Origin: Thiohalomonas denitrificans
Lineage (GTDB): Bacteria > Pseudomonadota > Gammaproteobacteria > Thiohalomonadales > Thiohalomonadaceae
Direction of reading: 5' to 3'
DNA: 64,000 nucleotides
Assembly: GCF_900102855.1 (NCBI RefSeq)
Contig: NZ_FMWD01000007.1
Location: 109,188 to 173,187, forward strand
A program made the position numbers and the translations under genes. Shown in pieces: positions 23,998-32,225 of the stretch. The notes under the pieces are model-generated. The model was not told where the DNA came from. It was given only the letters and a program-made list of their open reading frames with translations, and did no database searches. The number at the start of each line of letters is the position of its first letter. Positions within the stretch are counted from its first letter, which is position 1.

Positions 23998-25788
23998 ATG
24001 GTGAATACAGACAGGCCTAGATTAACAACGCTTTCCGCTGCAATTGTTCCCGCGCTGTTCCTCTTGGGGTGCGGCAGTGGGAGCAGCTCGGAAGACACCA
24101 CGGGGACAACGAACAAGGTCGTCGGCACGGCGGCGGACGGCTACTTGAGCGGAGCAACCGTTTGCCTCGACACCAACCGCAACCAGAAGTGCGATTCAGA
24201 CGAGCCGACAGCACAAACGGGTGCGGGCGGCACGTTCTCCCTGGATGTGCCCGACGACATCGATGCGAATGCCTACAGCATCGTGGTAGACGTCGTGGCC
24301 GGCACGATCGACGAAGACACCGGCCAGCCTATTGTAAACCCCTATATCCTCAGTGCCCCGGCCGGAAAGCCGGGCTTCGTCAGTCCGTTGACCACCGCCG
24401 TGCAGGCGGCTATTGAGCGCAACCCCGTTCTGACGTCGGAAGAAGCCGAGGCCCAGGTAAAGGGACAGATTGGTGCCGGCAGCGATACGAGCCTGTTCGA
24501 GGACTATGTAGCGGCCAAGAAGGACACCAGCAACGAGTCTGCTGCCGATTATGAACGTCTGCACAAGGTGGCGCAGGTGACCGCCAAGGTGATGGCCGAA
24601 AACCAGGATGCGATCACCACAGCGGCTAGCGATGCAGGACTTGATATAGAGCAAGTCTATCAGGACCTGTTGGCGCTGGTGCTGGATGCCGTTCTTGACC
24701 AGCTCGATGAGTCAGCCCAAGTGGTGGACGATTCGGGCGACAGCTTCGACATCGATACTACGGAGGTGACGGTCGCCGATACCACCAACATTGAAGAGGA
24801 TCTCGAGGAGGCCGCCAACGCGACCAGTTTTACGGCGGTTCCCGTGGAAACAGTCCTGGCCAGCAAGGCCAACTGGGTGTGGAGCGAGCGGGAAGAGTGG
24901 GATGGCGTATCCTATGACTACTACGAGTACGGTGAAGTCGGATTCGATAGCGAAACGGGCAATCTGGCCGAAACACTGTGGGAATACAACGCTGACACAA
25001 ACGCCTGGGAAAACTGGACCGAAGACGGGATCCGTCTCATCCTGACGAGCAACGGTTGGGAGCATTTCTCAGACAATGTCTCCGCCTGGAGTGTGACCTT
25101 CAATGACGATGGCAGCGCCAGCGTCAGTCTCGGCAGTAATGCCGACAATCTCAAACTGACGGCCGCGCAACTGGATGTGAGCGGCAAGAAGATGCAATCC
25201 TTCATGCAGGGTAAGGAAACAGGGCTGTTCGGAACCAAGGTCCCCGCGGACGCGGTCTTTGCGGACGACTCCATTGCCTACCGGGTCAACTGGATCGCCA
25301 ATGAGGACAGCTATGAACTGGATAGCTGGACCGATTGTGACGATCCCAGTGTCTATAACGGCAACTGCAACGTCCTGTGGGGCCACAGCACTTCCGGTCC
25401 GGCCACCTCATTCGAGGAACTGATCTTCCCAGACGAAACCACCGCCGATAGCAGCTACCACTATGCTCATATCGGGGATGAGCTGGGTGCCCGCTTCATT
25501 GACGACGGACGCGTACAAATCACGGACGCCGCAAACGGCAACGAAGTCAGCTACGGCTCGTGGAGCTACCAGACCGTGCACGGCACCAAGCTGATGATGG
25601 TCAATGTGCCGGATCGGTTCTCCAGCCGCCTGTGGGAAGATGAGGGACAGCTCTTTCTGGCGGTACAGGACGGCTATGTTCGCCAGGGCGAGTTCACGGC
25701 AGCGGGCGAGATCGCCTTCGACGATGACTATTGGTTCAACGAAACGGCAATGGACAGCCTTCTGAGCCAGTTCAACTTTAGTCTCTAG
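23998..25788 (+). CDS. large acidic lipoprotein with Ca-binding-like loop
   Basis: A 596-residue exported protein. The signal peptide ends in a lipobox L-L-G-C25, followed by a flexible GSGSSSEDTTGTT linker. Residues about 40-110 read GTAADGYLSGATVCLDTNRN and DSDEPTAQTG, resembling the carboxypeptidase-regulatory-like/SdrD-B type beta fold with a D-T-N-R-N-Q-K-C-D calcium-loop-like segment. A helical stretch (200-290) and a beta-rich C-terminal half with many Trp, Tyr and Asp follow. The protein is strongly acidic. It ends just before a good terminator. Surface attachment and adhesion or sensing are plausible; function is unknown. Confidence 0.75.
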   Translation: MVNTDRPRLTTLSAAIVPALFLLGCGSGSSSEDTTGTTNKVVGTAADGYLSGATVCLDTNRNQKCDSDEPTAQTGAGGTFSLDVPDDIDANAYSIVVDVVAGTIDEDTGQPIVNPYILSAPAGKPGFVSPLTTAVQAAIERNPVLTSEEAEAQVKGQIGAGSDTSLFEDYVAAKKDTSNESAADYERLHKVAQVTAKVMAENQDAITTAASDAGLDIEQVYQDLLALVLDAVLDQLDESAQVVDDSGDSFDIDTTEVTVADTTNIEEDLEEAANATSFTAVPVETVLASKANWVWSEREEWDGVSYDYYEYGEVGFDSETGNLAETLWEYNADTNAWENWTEDGIRLILTSNGWEHFSDNVSAWSVTFNDDGSASVSLGSNADNLKLTAAQLDVSGKKMQSFMQGKETGLFGTKVPADAVFADDSIAYRVNWIANEDSYELDSWTDCDDPSVYNGNCNVLWGHSTSGPATSFEELIFPDETTADSSYHYAHIGDELGARFIDDGRVQITDAANGNEVSYGSWSYQTVHGTKLMMVNVPDRFSSRLWEDEGQLFLAVQDGYVRQGEFTAAGEIAFDDDYWFNETAMDSLLSQFNFSL

Positions 25789-25814
25789 AAGTTTTCCAAA
25801 ATCAAGACAGACAG

Positions 25815-25842
25815 GAGGGGCCGAACGGCCCCTCTTTCTTTC
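25815..25842 (+). terminator. rho-independent terminator after the lipoprotein gene
   Basis: A perfect 8-base GC-rich stem (GAGGGGCC, loop GAAC, GGCCCCTC) is followed by TTTCTTTCT. It stands 27 bases after the lipoprotein stop. Confidence 0.85.
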
Positions 25843-26088
25843 TCAAAAGCAGGCTCCCGGGAGCCTGACGGCCATCCTGCTTCTCCCGAACGGCGACCGC
25901 TCGTTCTGCCGTCACAGGTGCAGCCCTACGCCTGCTTGTGCGACAATAGCGCCGTAGCACCACGATTCTGGCCCGAACCTCCCGAACCACTCGTTGTCAG
26001 ACCCGACGACCACGTCATGTTGCCGTCTCGCCATCATTTGTGGTGCTCGCCCGAACTCTGTCGTTAACCGGATACCTGGATACTATAA
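25843..26088. other. intergenic DNA between lipoprotein terminator and ybiT
   Basis: About 250 bases with no plausible gene. The ybiT promoter should lie here. No repeat, riboswitch-like fold or further terminator was recognised. Confidence 0.5.
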
Positions 26089-27681
26089 GTGCTCACCACC
26101 GCGAATATCACCATACAGTTTGGCGCCAAGCCGCTTTTTGAAAACATCTCCGTCAAGTTCGGCGACGGCAACCGCTATGGCCTCATCGGTGCCAACGGCT
26201 GCGGCAAGTCGACGCTGATGAAGATCCTCGGAGGGGACCTGGAGCCGACCTCCGGCAATGTGAGCCTCGATACCAACGAACGCCTGGGCAAGCTGCGTCA
26301 GGATCAGTTCGGCTTTGAGGAGCACAGTGTGCTGGACGCCGTCATTATGGGCCATGAAGAGCTCTGGCAGGTGAAGCACGAGCGCGATCGCATCTATTCG
26401 CTGCCCGAGATGAGCGAAGCGGACGGCATGAAGGTGGCGGATCTGGAGGTGCAGTTCGCCGAGTACGATGGCTACACCGCCGAGGCGCGCGCCGGTGAAC
26501 TACTGCTCGGCGTGGGCATCCCGGTCGAACAGCACGCCGGCCCCATGAGTGCCATCGCCCCCGGCTGGAAGCTGCGTGTACTGCTGGCACAGGCGCTGTT
26601 CTCCGACCCGGATATCCTGCTGCTGGACGAGCCGACCAATAACCTGGACATCAACACCATCCGCTGGCTGGAGGATATGCTCAACGCGCGCAACAGCACG
26701 ATGATCATCATCTCCCATGACCGCCACTTCCTGAACAGCGTCTGCACGCATATGGCGGATCTGGATTATGGCGAACTGCGCGTCTATCCCGGCAACTATG
26801 ACGAGTACATGACTGCGGCTACCCAGGCTCGTGAGCAGCTGTATGCCGACAATGCCAAAAAGAAGGCGCAGATTGCCGAGCTCCAGACCTTCGTCAGCCG
26901 CTTCTCTGCCAATGCCTCCAAGGCCAAGCAGGCCACTTCGCGCGCACGCCAGATCGAGAAGATCAAACTCGATGATATCAAGCCCTCCAGCCGTCAGAAC
27001 CCCTTCATCCGCTTTCAGCAGGAGAAGAAGCTGCACCGCAACGCCCTGGAGGTGGAGGGGCTCGGCAAGGGGTTCGATGGACAACCACTATTCAGCGATC
27101 TGAACATGCTGGTCGAAGTCGGCGAGCGCATCGCCGTCATCGGCCCCAACGGCATCGGCAAGACCACGCTGCTGCGCTGTCTGGTGGGAGACCTGGAGAG
27201 CGATACCGGCCGGGTGAAATCTTCCGAGAACGCCAGTATCGGCTACTTCGCCCAGGACCACGCTGCCGACTTCTCCAATGACATGCCCCTGTTCGACTGG
27301 ATCTCACTCTGGGGCCAGGAGGGAGACGACGAGCAGGTGTTCCGAGGCACTCTGGGCCGACTGCTGTTCTCCCAGGACGAGATCAAGAAGTCGGTCAAAG
27401 TGATCTCCGGCGGCGAACAGGGGCGCATGCTGTTCGGGAAACTGATGCTGCAACGTCCCAATGTCATGGTCATGGACGAGCCGACCAACCATCTGGACAT
27501 GGAATCCATCGAGTCGCTGAACCTGGCACTGGAGAACTACGAAGGTACACTCATCTTCGTCAGCCATGACCGCGAATTCGTCTCCTCGCTGGCGACCCGC
27601 ATCATCGAACTGACGCCGGACGGCGTCATCGATTTCAGCGGTACCTACGAGGAGTATCTGCGCAGCCGTGAGGCTGCCTGA
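26089..27681 (+). CDS. ybiT: ABC-F ATPase, YbiT type
   Basis: A 530-residue soluble protein with two ABC domains and no membrane part. The first Walker A is [12 protein letters not shown], with Walker [15 protein letters not shown]; the second Walker A is [11 protein letters not shown], with signature [10 protein letters not shown] and Walker [14 protein letters not shown]. The first signature is the unusual [10 protein letters not shown] form found in YbiT. The linker between the domains (about 240-320, rich in Lys/Gln) corresponds to the P-site tRNA interaction motif of ABC-F factors, which act on stalled ribosomes. The start is GTG at 26089. Confidence 0.92.
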   Translation: MLTTANITIQFGAKPLFENISVKFGDGNRYGLIGANGCGKSTLMKILGGDLEPTSGNVSLDTNERLGKLRQDQFGFEEHSVLDAVIMGHEELWQVKHERDRIYSLPEMSEADGMKVADLEVQFAEYDGYTAEARAGELLLGVGIPVEQHAGPMSAIAPGWKLRVLLAQALFSDPDILLLDEPTNNLDINTIRWLEDMLNARNSTMIIISHDRHFLNSVCTHMADLDYGELRVYPGNYDEYMTAATQAREQLYADNAKKKAQIAELQTFVSRFSANASKAKQATSRARQIEKIKLDDIKPSSRQNPFIRFQQEKKLHRNALEVEGLGKGFDGQPLFSDLNMLVEVGERIAVIGPNGIGKTTLLRCLVGDLESDTGRVKSSENASIGYFAQDHAADFSNDMPLFDWISLWGQEGDDEQVFRGTLGRLLFSQDEIKKSVKVISGGEQGRMLFGKLMLQRPNVMVMDEPTNHLDMESIESLNLALENYEGTLIFVSHDREFVSSLATRIIELTPDGVIDFSGTYEEYLRSREAA

Positions 27682-27699
27682 CCGAGAGTTAACCCCTTG

Positions 27700-28776
27700 T
27701 CAGGGTGAGATGGCGACCTTCAGGACACCGTCCCGCTGGTTTCCGAACAGGTCATAGGCCGCTTCGATATCGTCAAGCTTGAAACGGTGCGTCACCAGCG
27801 GCTCGAGGTCGACGCGCCCACCCTCGATGACGTTCATCATTCGTCGCATGCGCTCCTTGCCGCCCGGACAGAGTGACGTGATGATCTGGTTGTCACCCAG
27901 TCCGGCGTGCAAGGCATCGAGCGGAATGGACAGATCCTTCGAGTAGACACCGAGGCTCGATAGCGTGCCGCCCGGTTTGAGAACGCGAAGGGCCGCCTCG
28001 AAGGTGGACTGCATTCCAAGCGCCTCGATGGAGACATCGACCCCGCGTCCATCGGTGATTCGGCGAATCTCATCAACCGGGTCGACTTTCTTGAAGTCGA
28101 CCACGTGGTCCGCGCCCATCTTTCGTGCCATCTCCTTGCGCTCGGGCACCGATTCGACCGCGATGATGGTGCTGGCACCGGAGAGTCTGGCGCCGGCCGT
28201 CGCGCAGAGACCAATCGGCCCCTGGGCGAATATGGCCACCATGTCGCCGATACGGACCCGTCCCCGCTCCGCTCCGACAAACCCCGTCGACATGATATCG
28301 GGGCACATGAGCACCTGTTCATCGGTGATCCCCTCCGGCACCAGTGCCAGATTGGCCATCGCATCCGGTACGACCACGTATTCGGCCTGACAGCCGTCGA
28401 TGGTGTTGCCGAAGCGCCAGCCCCCCAGAGGCTTCAAACCGTGGGCACCGGCACCGCCATCCTGGGAGTGCAGTCCGTCCAGCGACGCATTGGAGTATCC
28501 GGTCGGACAGATGGCACCGGCGATAACCCGTTGACCCTCCCGGTAGCCGGCGACGTTGGCCCCCAGTTTCTCGATAACGCCCACCGGTTCGTGACCAATC
28601 GTCAGACCCTTTTCGACCGGATATTCGCCCTTGAGGATATGGATATCGGTCCCGCAGATGGTGGTGGTGGTGATTCGTACCAATGCGTCATTCGGGCCGG
28701 GGGCCGGCACAGGTTTATCCTCGAGAACGATGCGCCCCGGCTCTACGAATACGGCAGCCTTCATTTTTTCCGTCAT
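27700..28776 (-). CDS. zinc-dependent alcohol dehydrogenase (MDR)
   Basis: A 358-residue medium-chain dehydrogenase. Catalytic zinc ligands are C41 (ICGTDIH), H62-E63 (IGHEPVG) and the Cys/Asp in LMCPDIMSTG; the coenzyme fold has GPIGLCATAGARL. The four-Cys structural zinc loop is absent (ICPTGYSNASLDGLHSQDGG), as in the clostridial/isopropanol dehydrogenase subgroup. It probably oxidises or reduces secondary or short-chain alcohols or aldehydes. ATG 28776 is favoured over an upstream in-frame start, with GGGAGA nearby. It is the last gene of a small leftward cluster that appears to be controlled by a TetR regulator. Confidence 0.88.
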   Translation of the reverse strand: MTEKMKAAVFVEPGRIVLEDKPVPAPGPNDALVRITTTTICGTDIHILKGEYPVEKGLTIGHEPVGVIEKLGANVAGYREGQRVIAGAICPTGYSNASLDGLHSQDGGAGAHGLKPLGGWRFGNTIDGCQAEYVVVPDAMANLALVPEGITDEQVLMCPDIMSTGFVGAERGRVRIGDMVAIFAQGPIGLCATAGARLSGASTIIAVESVPERKEMARKMGADHVVDFKKVDPVDEIRRITDGRGVDVSIEALGMQSTFEAALRVLKPGGTLSSLGVYSKDLSIPLDALHAGLGDNQIITSLCPGGKERMRRMMNVIEGGRVDLEPLVTHRFKLDDIEAAYDLFGNQRDGVLKVAISP

Positions 28777-28845
28777 GGCCTGTCTCCCTGGCCGTGGAGT
28801 ATCCCGAAACAAATAGAACAGAAGACCGCCTGACGCATCGGTAAT

Positions 28846-29289
28846 CTATACGAAAAAATCCCCCGACCAGCGATCTTTCCGATAATCAAGCGACAATTCC
28901 CGGGCACGCATTCGCTTCGCCCCGGTGGAGACCAATTCACGCCGGGCCGGGTAGTTGGCGGCGAAGGCAATCGGGTCACATCGGTCGGATTCGACGGTAG
29001 TCAGGAACACGAGAAAGCGATCGTCCACAGCAACGGCATCGGAGGGAGCCGCGGCCGGGAACAGTGTTCGCTTCTTCACCACACAGGCAAAGTAGAGCTG
29101 CATCTCCACCGGCAGTGGAGCCGTTCGCAAACGAATCGCCCGCTCCACCCGCGAGGTCCAGCGGACGGTAAGTTCACCGCCGCGAAACGGAACCTTCTGC
29201 GTGTATCGGTAGGGGTTGAGGAATCGCTCCATCGCGGTGAACGGATTCCAGCCCTCGACGGAAAAATAGCTACCCTGCAGATTCATCAT
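28846..29289 (-). CDS. protein of unknown function
   Basis: A 147-residue soluble protein (starts MMNLQGSYFSVEGWNPFTAM). It has no signal peptide, membrane span or metal motif. It is rich in Arg and aromatics, and CGDxx-type motifs are absent. It lies in a leftward row between a small HMA-like protein and the alcohol dehydrogenase, 18 bases after the former, so it is probably part of the same transcript. GGAG sits 5-6 bases before the start. I do not recognise the family. Confidence 0.65.
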   Translation of the reverse strand: MMNLQGSYFSVEGWNPFTAMERFLNPYRYTQKVPFRGGELTVRWTSRVERAIRLRTAPLPVEMQLYFACVVKKRTLFPAAAPSDAVAVDDRFLVFLTTVESDRCDPIAFAANYPARRELVSTGAKRMRARELSLDYRKDRWSGDFFV

Positions 29290-29307
29290 TAGCTCCGGTG
29301 CGAAGAA

Positions 29308-29529
29308 TTACAGGTCGATCACCCGCGCGACGAATCCGGCATCCGCAGCCATTCGTACCAACTCATGGGGGGATGCGCGGTCTTCGTCATAGGTGATGAA
29401 GATCAGGTGCGGCTTCATGGAGGCGTTAGCCGCCTCACAGATCACCCCTTCCCCCTGCAGGCGAGCACAGAACCGCTCGCGCTCGACCTCACTCAGTGCC
29501 TTGTCCAGGTGCAGCATCGTTTCACGCAT
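29308..29529 (-). CDS. small HMA-like fold protein lacking metal cysteines
   Basis: A 73-residue protein (MRETMLHLDKALSEVERERF..) with a beta-alpha-beta-beta-alpha-beta pattern: LHLDKAL, HLIFITYDED, SPHELVRMAADAGFVARVIDL. This resembles heavy-metal-associated domains, but the CxxC is missing, so metal binding is unlikely. ATG 29529 has GAGGAG about 9 bases upstream; a TTG seven codons earlier is in frame. It is the first gene after a TetR-type operator/promoter at 29705-29733. Confidence 0.6.
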   Translation of the reverse strand: MRETMLHLDKALSEVERERFCARLQGEGVICEAANASMKPHLIFITYDEDRASPHELVRMAADAGFVARVIDL

Positions 29530-29704
29530 GGTGGAATTCTCCTCAGTCAAGAATCGACATCAATCTGCAGTGTGTCGAGAAAGGTTGAACCCGATGAATA
29601 GCTCCTGACTCAAGGAGCCTGTGACGGCGGACTCAGAGAGCGCATCGAGATCAATTCGAGCCACTGCATTCTCCGTTTCCTTTCGTTTGCAACGCACTGT
29701 GACC

Positions 29705-29733
29705 GCTCTAGTAGACCGGTCGGTACAGTTCAA
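29705..29733 (-). promoter_or_regulatory. operator/promoter copy 2, before the HMA-like gene cluster
   Basis: Read leftward: -35 TTGAAC (29733-29728), a 17-base spacer, -10 TAGAGC (29710-29705). The spacer holds ACCGACCGGTCTA, the near-palindrome TAGACCGGTCGGTACA on the other strand. Of 22 bases (29712-29733), 19 match the copy at 30413-30434. TAGACCG..CGGTCTA-like sites are known targets of TetR-family regulators of the NemR/AcuR kind. It would drive the small HMA-like gene, the unknown gene and perhaps the dehydrogenase. Confidence 0.55.
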
Positions 29734-29777
29734 TTTCCAGAAAAAGGGCACGCCAGCGCCCCTCGTTAAGTGTTTCT

Positions 29778-30398
29778 TCAGCCGGCCCGTGCCGATTGCT
29801 TCCCGCCTGCCGTTAGCAATGCCAGTGCCGAACGTCCCAGGGTCGAGACCGCTTTCGCGTCATTGCGCGTCTTGGCCATAAGCAGCGCCCCTTCCATAAA
29901 GGCGAACACCGCCCGAGCGGCCGACGGCGGATCGATATGAGGCGCCGAACCATCGGCCAGGGCCGCCTCCAGCGCCTGTTCAATGCGCCGCTCAGCGAGC
30001 CTGAACACAGCGTCCACCCGGCCGCGTATCACTTCGTCCTGAGTGCTCATCTCCAGAGCGAGATTGCCGAAGGGACAACCGAGCACATGGCCGGAGACTT
30101 TCGCCTGGTTACGCTGGAATCGGGCACTGAGTGTAAAAAACCGCGCGATCCGTTCCAGCGGCGGCACATCATCCGCGAAGGCCGGATCAAACACCTCCAC
30201 CTGGAGTCGCTGCCACAGCACGTCGATGGCCGCCATCGCCAACTCCTGCTTGGAGCGAAAAAAATGATAGAAGCTGCCCTTCTGGACCCGGGCGCGGGCA
30301 CAGATCTCCTGCACGCCCACCGCGCCGAAGCTACGAGCATAAATGAGGTCGATGGCGGCTTCGACGAGCCGATCCCGTGTGTCACTGTTCCTTCCCAT
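29778..30398 (-). CDS. TetR-family transcriptional repressor
   Basis: A 206-residue regulator. The N-terminal TetR HTH is clear: TRDRLVEAAIDLIYARSFGA, VGVQEICARARVQKGSFYHF, FRSKQELAMAAID. The ligand domain has GHVLGCPFGNLALEM, where the Cys could be redox- or electrophile-sensitive as in NemR-like proteins (inference). It stands between two near-identical operator/promoter sequences, one just before its own start and one just after its end. That implies autoregulation plus control of the downstream cluster, and perhaps of the divergent MFS gene. Confidence 0.9.
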   Translation of the reverse strand: MGRNSDTRDRLVEAAIDLIYARSFGAVGVQEICARARVQKGSFYHFFRSKQELAMAAIDVLWQRLQVEVFDPAFADDVPPLERIARFFTLSARFQRNQAKVSGHVLGCPFGNLALEMSTQDEVIRGRVDAVFRLAERRIEQALEAALADGSAPHIDPPSAARAVFAFMEGALLMAKTRNDAKAVSTLGRSALALLTAGGKQSARAG

Positions 30399-30405
30399 GC
30401 CGACT

Positions 30406-30434
30406 ACCTTAGTTGACCGGTCGGTTCAGTTCAA
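30406..30434 (-). promoter_or_regulatory. operator/promoter copy 1, before the TetR gene
   Basis: Read leftward: -35 TTGAAC (30434-30429), 17-base spacer, -10 TAAGGT (30411-30406). The spacer contains the operator TTGACCGGTCGGTTCA (plus strand). Transcription would begin about at the ATG (30398), so the message would be nearly leaderless unless the true start codon is further in. The site also lies in the upstream region of the divergent MFS gene at 30563. Confidence 0.55.
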
Positions 30435-30562
30435 GCGGTTTGTCATTCTCCTCGGCGAATCGCCGTATCGGGCCGGAACGAACATCTTGCTTCCAAGTCC
30501 AACCGAAACGATCCCTTCGTAAGTTCCACCCTGGCATGGCACAACTTAGGAGAGTCTGCCCA

Positions 30563-31924
30563 ATGTCGTTTCTGGCCAAAGAGCGAATCGTGGCCGGGCC
30601 CGGCTTCAACCGCTGGTTGATCCCACCGGCTGCACTGGCTGTCCATCTCTCAATCGGGCAGGCCTACGCCTTGAGCGTTTTCAACCTGCCCATGTCACGG
30701 CTGCTCGGTGTCACCGAACCGGCCGCCAGCGATTGGGGGCTGACCACCACGGTCTGGATCTTCAATATCGCCTTCTTCTTCCTCGGCATCTCGGCAGCCT
30801 TGTTCGGCAAGTGGGTCGAGCGCGTCGGTCCCCGCAAGGCGATGTTCGCAGCCGCCTTCTGCTTCGGGGGCGGATTTTTTGTCTCGGCGCTGGGGGTCTA
30901 CCTGCACCAGATCGGGCTGGTCTACCTCGGGTACGGTGTGCTCGGCGGGGTAGGACTCGGCATCGGCTATCTTTCCCCCGTCTCCACGCTGATGAAATGG
31001 TTTCCCGACCGTCCGGGGATGGCGACGGGGCTTGCCATCATGGGCTTCGGCGGCGGCGCCATGCTCGGCTCACCTCTTGCCGTGTCTCTGATGGATTTCT
31101 ATGCGACACCGCTCTCCGTCGGCGTTTGGGAGACCATGCTGACCATGGGCGCGATCTACTTCTGCATGATCATGTTCGGCATGTGGAACATTCGTATTCC
31201 CGCTCCCGGCTGGCGCCCGGCGAGTATGCCGGCCACATCAGAGACCTCCGCCTCGAACGCAAACGGTGATCTCCCCGGAATGGAAGCGGGCCAAGCGATC
31301 CGGACTCGACAGTTTTGGCTGCTCTGGATCGTGCTCTGTGTGAACGTAACCGCCGGTATCGGCATTCTTGCCCAGGCATCGCCAATGATTCAGGAGATGT
31401 ATTCCACACAGATGACTGTGGCTGCAGCGGCGGGTTTTGTAGGTCTGCTCAGTCTCTTCAATCTGGTGGGACGGATCTTCTGGTCCTCTCTCTCCGACAA
31501 ACTCGGTCGGCAATGGACCTATACAATCTTTCTGGGCTTCGGTGCCGTGCTCTATGCGTCGGTACCCTCACTTGGCCAGTTCAGCACGCCACTGCTGTTC
31601 GTGGCAGCGGCAGCAATCATCGTCAGTATGTATGGTGGCGGATTCGCCACCGTTCCTGCGTATCTGCGTGATCTGTTTGGAATGAAGCAAGTGGGCGCAA
31701 TTCATGGACGTCTGCTCACCGCCTGGTCGACGGCGGCCATTATCGGGCCGAGCCTCGTCACCTATCTGCGTGAGTTCCAGATTAATGCGGGCGTGGCACC
31801 GGCTGAGGCCTACTCCACCACTATGTATATTCTTGCCGGACTGCTGTTGATCGGCCTTACAGCCAACCTGCTGATCCGCAAGTGTGAGTGGCCCGACAAC
31901 AGTGCGCAGCGGGTGGCGGCATGA
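30563..31924 (+). CDS. MFS carrier of the OFA (oxalate:formate antiporter) family
   Basis: A 453-residue membrane protein with twelve predicted helices. The N-terminus (NRWLIPPAALAVHLSIGQAY, ALSVFNLPMS) is characteristic of the OFA family; GKWVERVGPRKAM is the MFS loop motif. The second half begins at IRTRQFWLLWIVLCVNVTAG. The substrate is probably a small organic anion; oxalate/formate is only the family name. ATG 30563 has AGGAG about 10 bases upstream. It is divergent from the TetR gene and followed 25 bases later by a 45-residue membrane protein, its likely small partner. Confidence 0.88.
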   Translation: MSFLAKERIVAGPGFNRWLIPPAALAVHLSIGQAYALSVFNLPMSRLLGVTEPAASDWGLTTTVWIFNIAFFFLGISAALFGKWVERVGPRKAMFAAAFCFGGGFFVSALGVYLHQIGLVYLGYGVLGGVGLGIGYLSPVSTLMKWFPDRPGMATGLAIMGFGGGAMLGSPLAVSLMDFYATPLSVGVWETMLTMGAIYFCMIMFGMWNIRIPAPGWRPASMPATSETSASNANGDLPGMEAGQAIRTRQFWLLWIVLCVNVTAGIGILAQASPMIQEMYSTQMTVAAAAGFVGLLSLFNLVGRIFWSSLSDKLGRQWTYTIFLGFGAVLYASVPSLGQFSTPLLFVAAAAIIVSMYGGGFATVPAYLRDLFGMKQVGAIHGRLLTAWSTAAIIGPSLVTYLREFQINAGVAPAEAYSTTMYILAGLLLIGLTANLLIRKCEWPDNSAQRVAA

Positions 31925-31949
31925 AACCCGAAATCAAGCGGAGGTTGCA

Positions 31950-32087
31950 ATGAAGGCCCGATCGGAAAGATATGACAGGAGCAAGCTGAAGATGTTCTTC
32001 TACTGGTTTCTGGTCGGCATTCCACTGAGCTGGGGTGTCTGGAATGTGGTGACACAGTCGTTGATACTGTTCGGGTTGAGCGACTAA
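31950..32087 (+). CDS. small membrane protein, probable MFS carrier small subunit
   Basis: A 45-residue protein (MKARSERYDRSKLKMFFYWF..) with a basic N-terminus and a single membrane helix (FYWFLVGIPLSWGVWNVVTQ). GAGG precedes the ATG by 6 bases. Such small proteins are regularly encoded directly after OFA-type transporters. The last three bases of its stop codon region, TAA at 32085, are also the first bases of a repeat element (TAAATAGCTGTTCC). Confidence 0.75.
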   Translation: MKARSERYDRSKLKMFFYWFLVGIPLSWGVWNVVTQSLILFGLSD

Positions 32088-32210
32088 ATAGCTGTTCCTG
32101 ACCACGCAACACTCGGCAGTAATCGATGGCATGCCCCTGTGGGAGCGGCATCCTGCCGCGATCGGCCCGGACAAGCTATCGTGGCTGGCCGCTCCCACGG
32201 CATAGGGGGA
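32085..32210. repeat. MITE/REP-like repeat, partial copy 3
   Basis: It starts with TAAATAGCTGTTCC, matching the left end of the elements at 11361 and 60343, and provides the stop codon of the small membrane protein. The interior is a different hairpin: CCCCTGTGGGAGCGGC and GCCGCTCCCAC (32134-32198) with inner CCGCGAT..ATCGTGG. The right terminal repeat was not found, so this copy is either diverged or truncated. Confidence 0.6.
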
Positions 32211-32225
32211 CCAAGAAGAGACTCG

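Noticed and set aside
29560-29751. 63-codon minus-strand frame between the TetR and HMA-like genes
   Set aside because: It runs through the operator/promoter at 29705-29733 and has no recognisable content.
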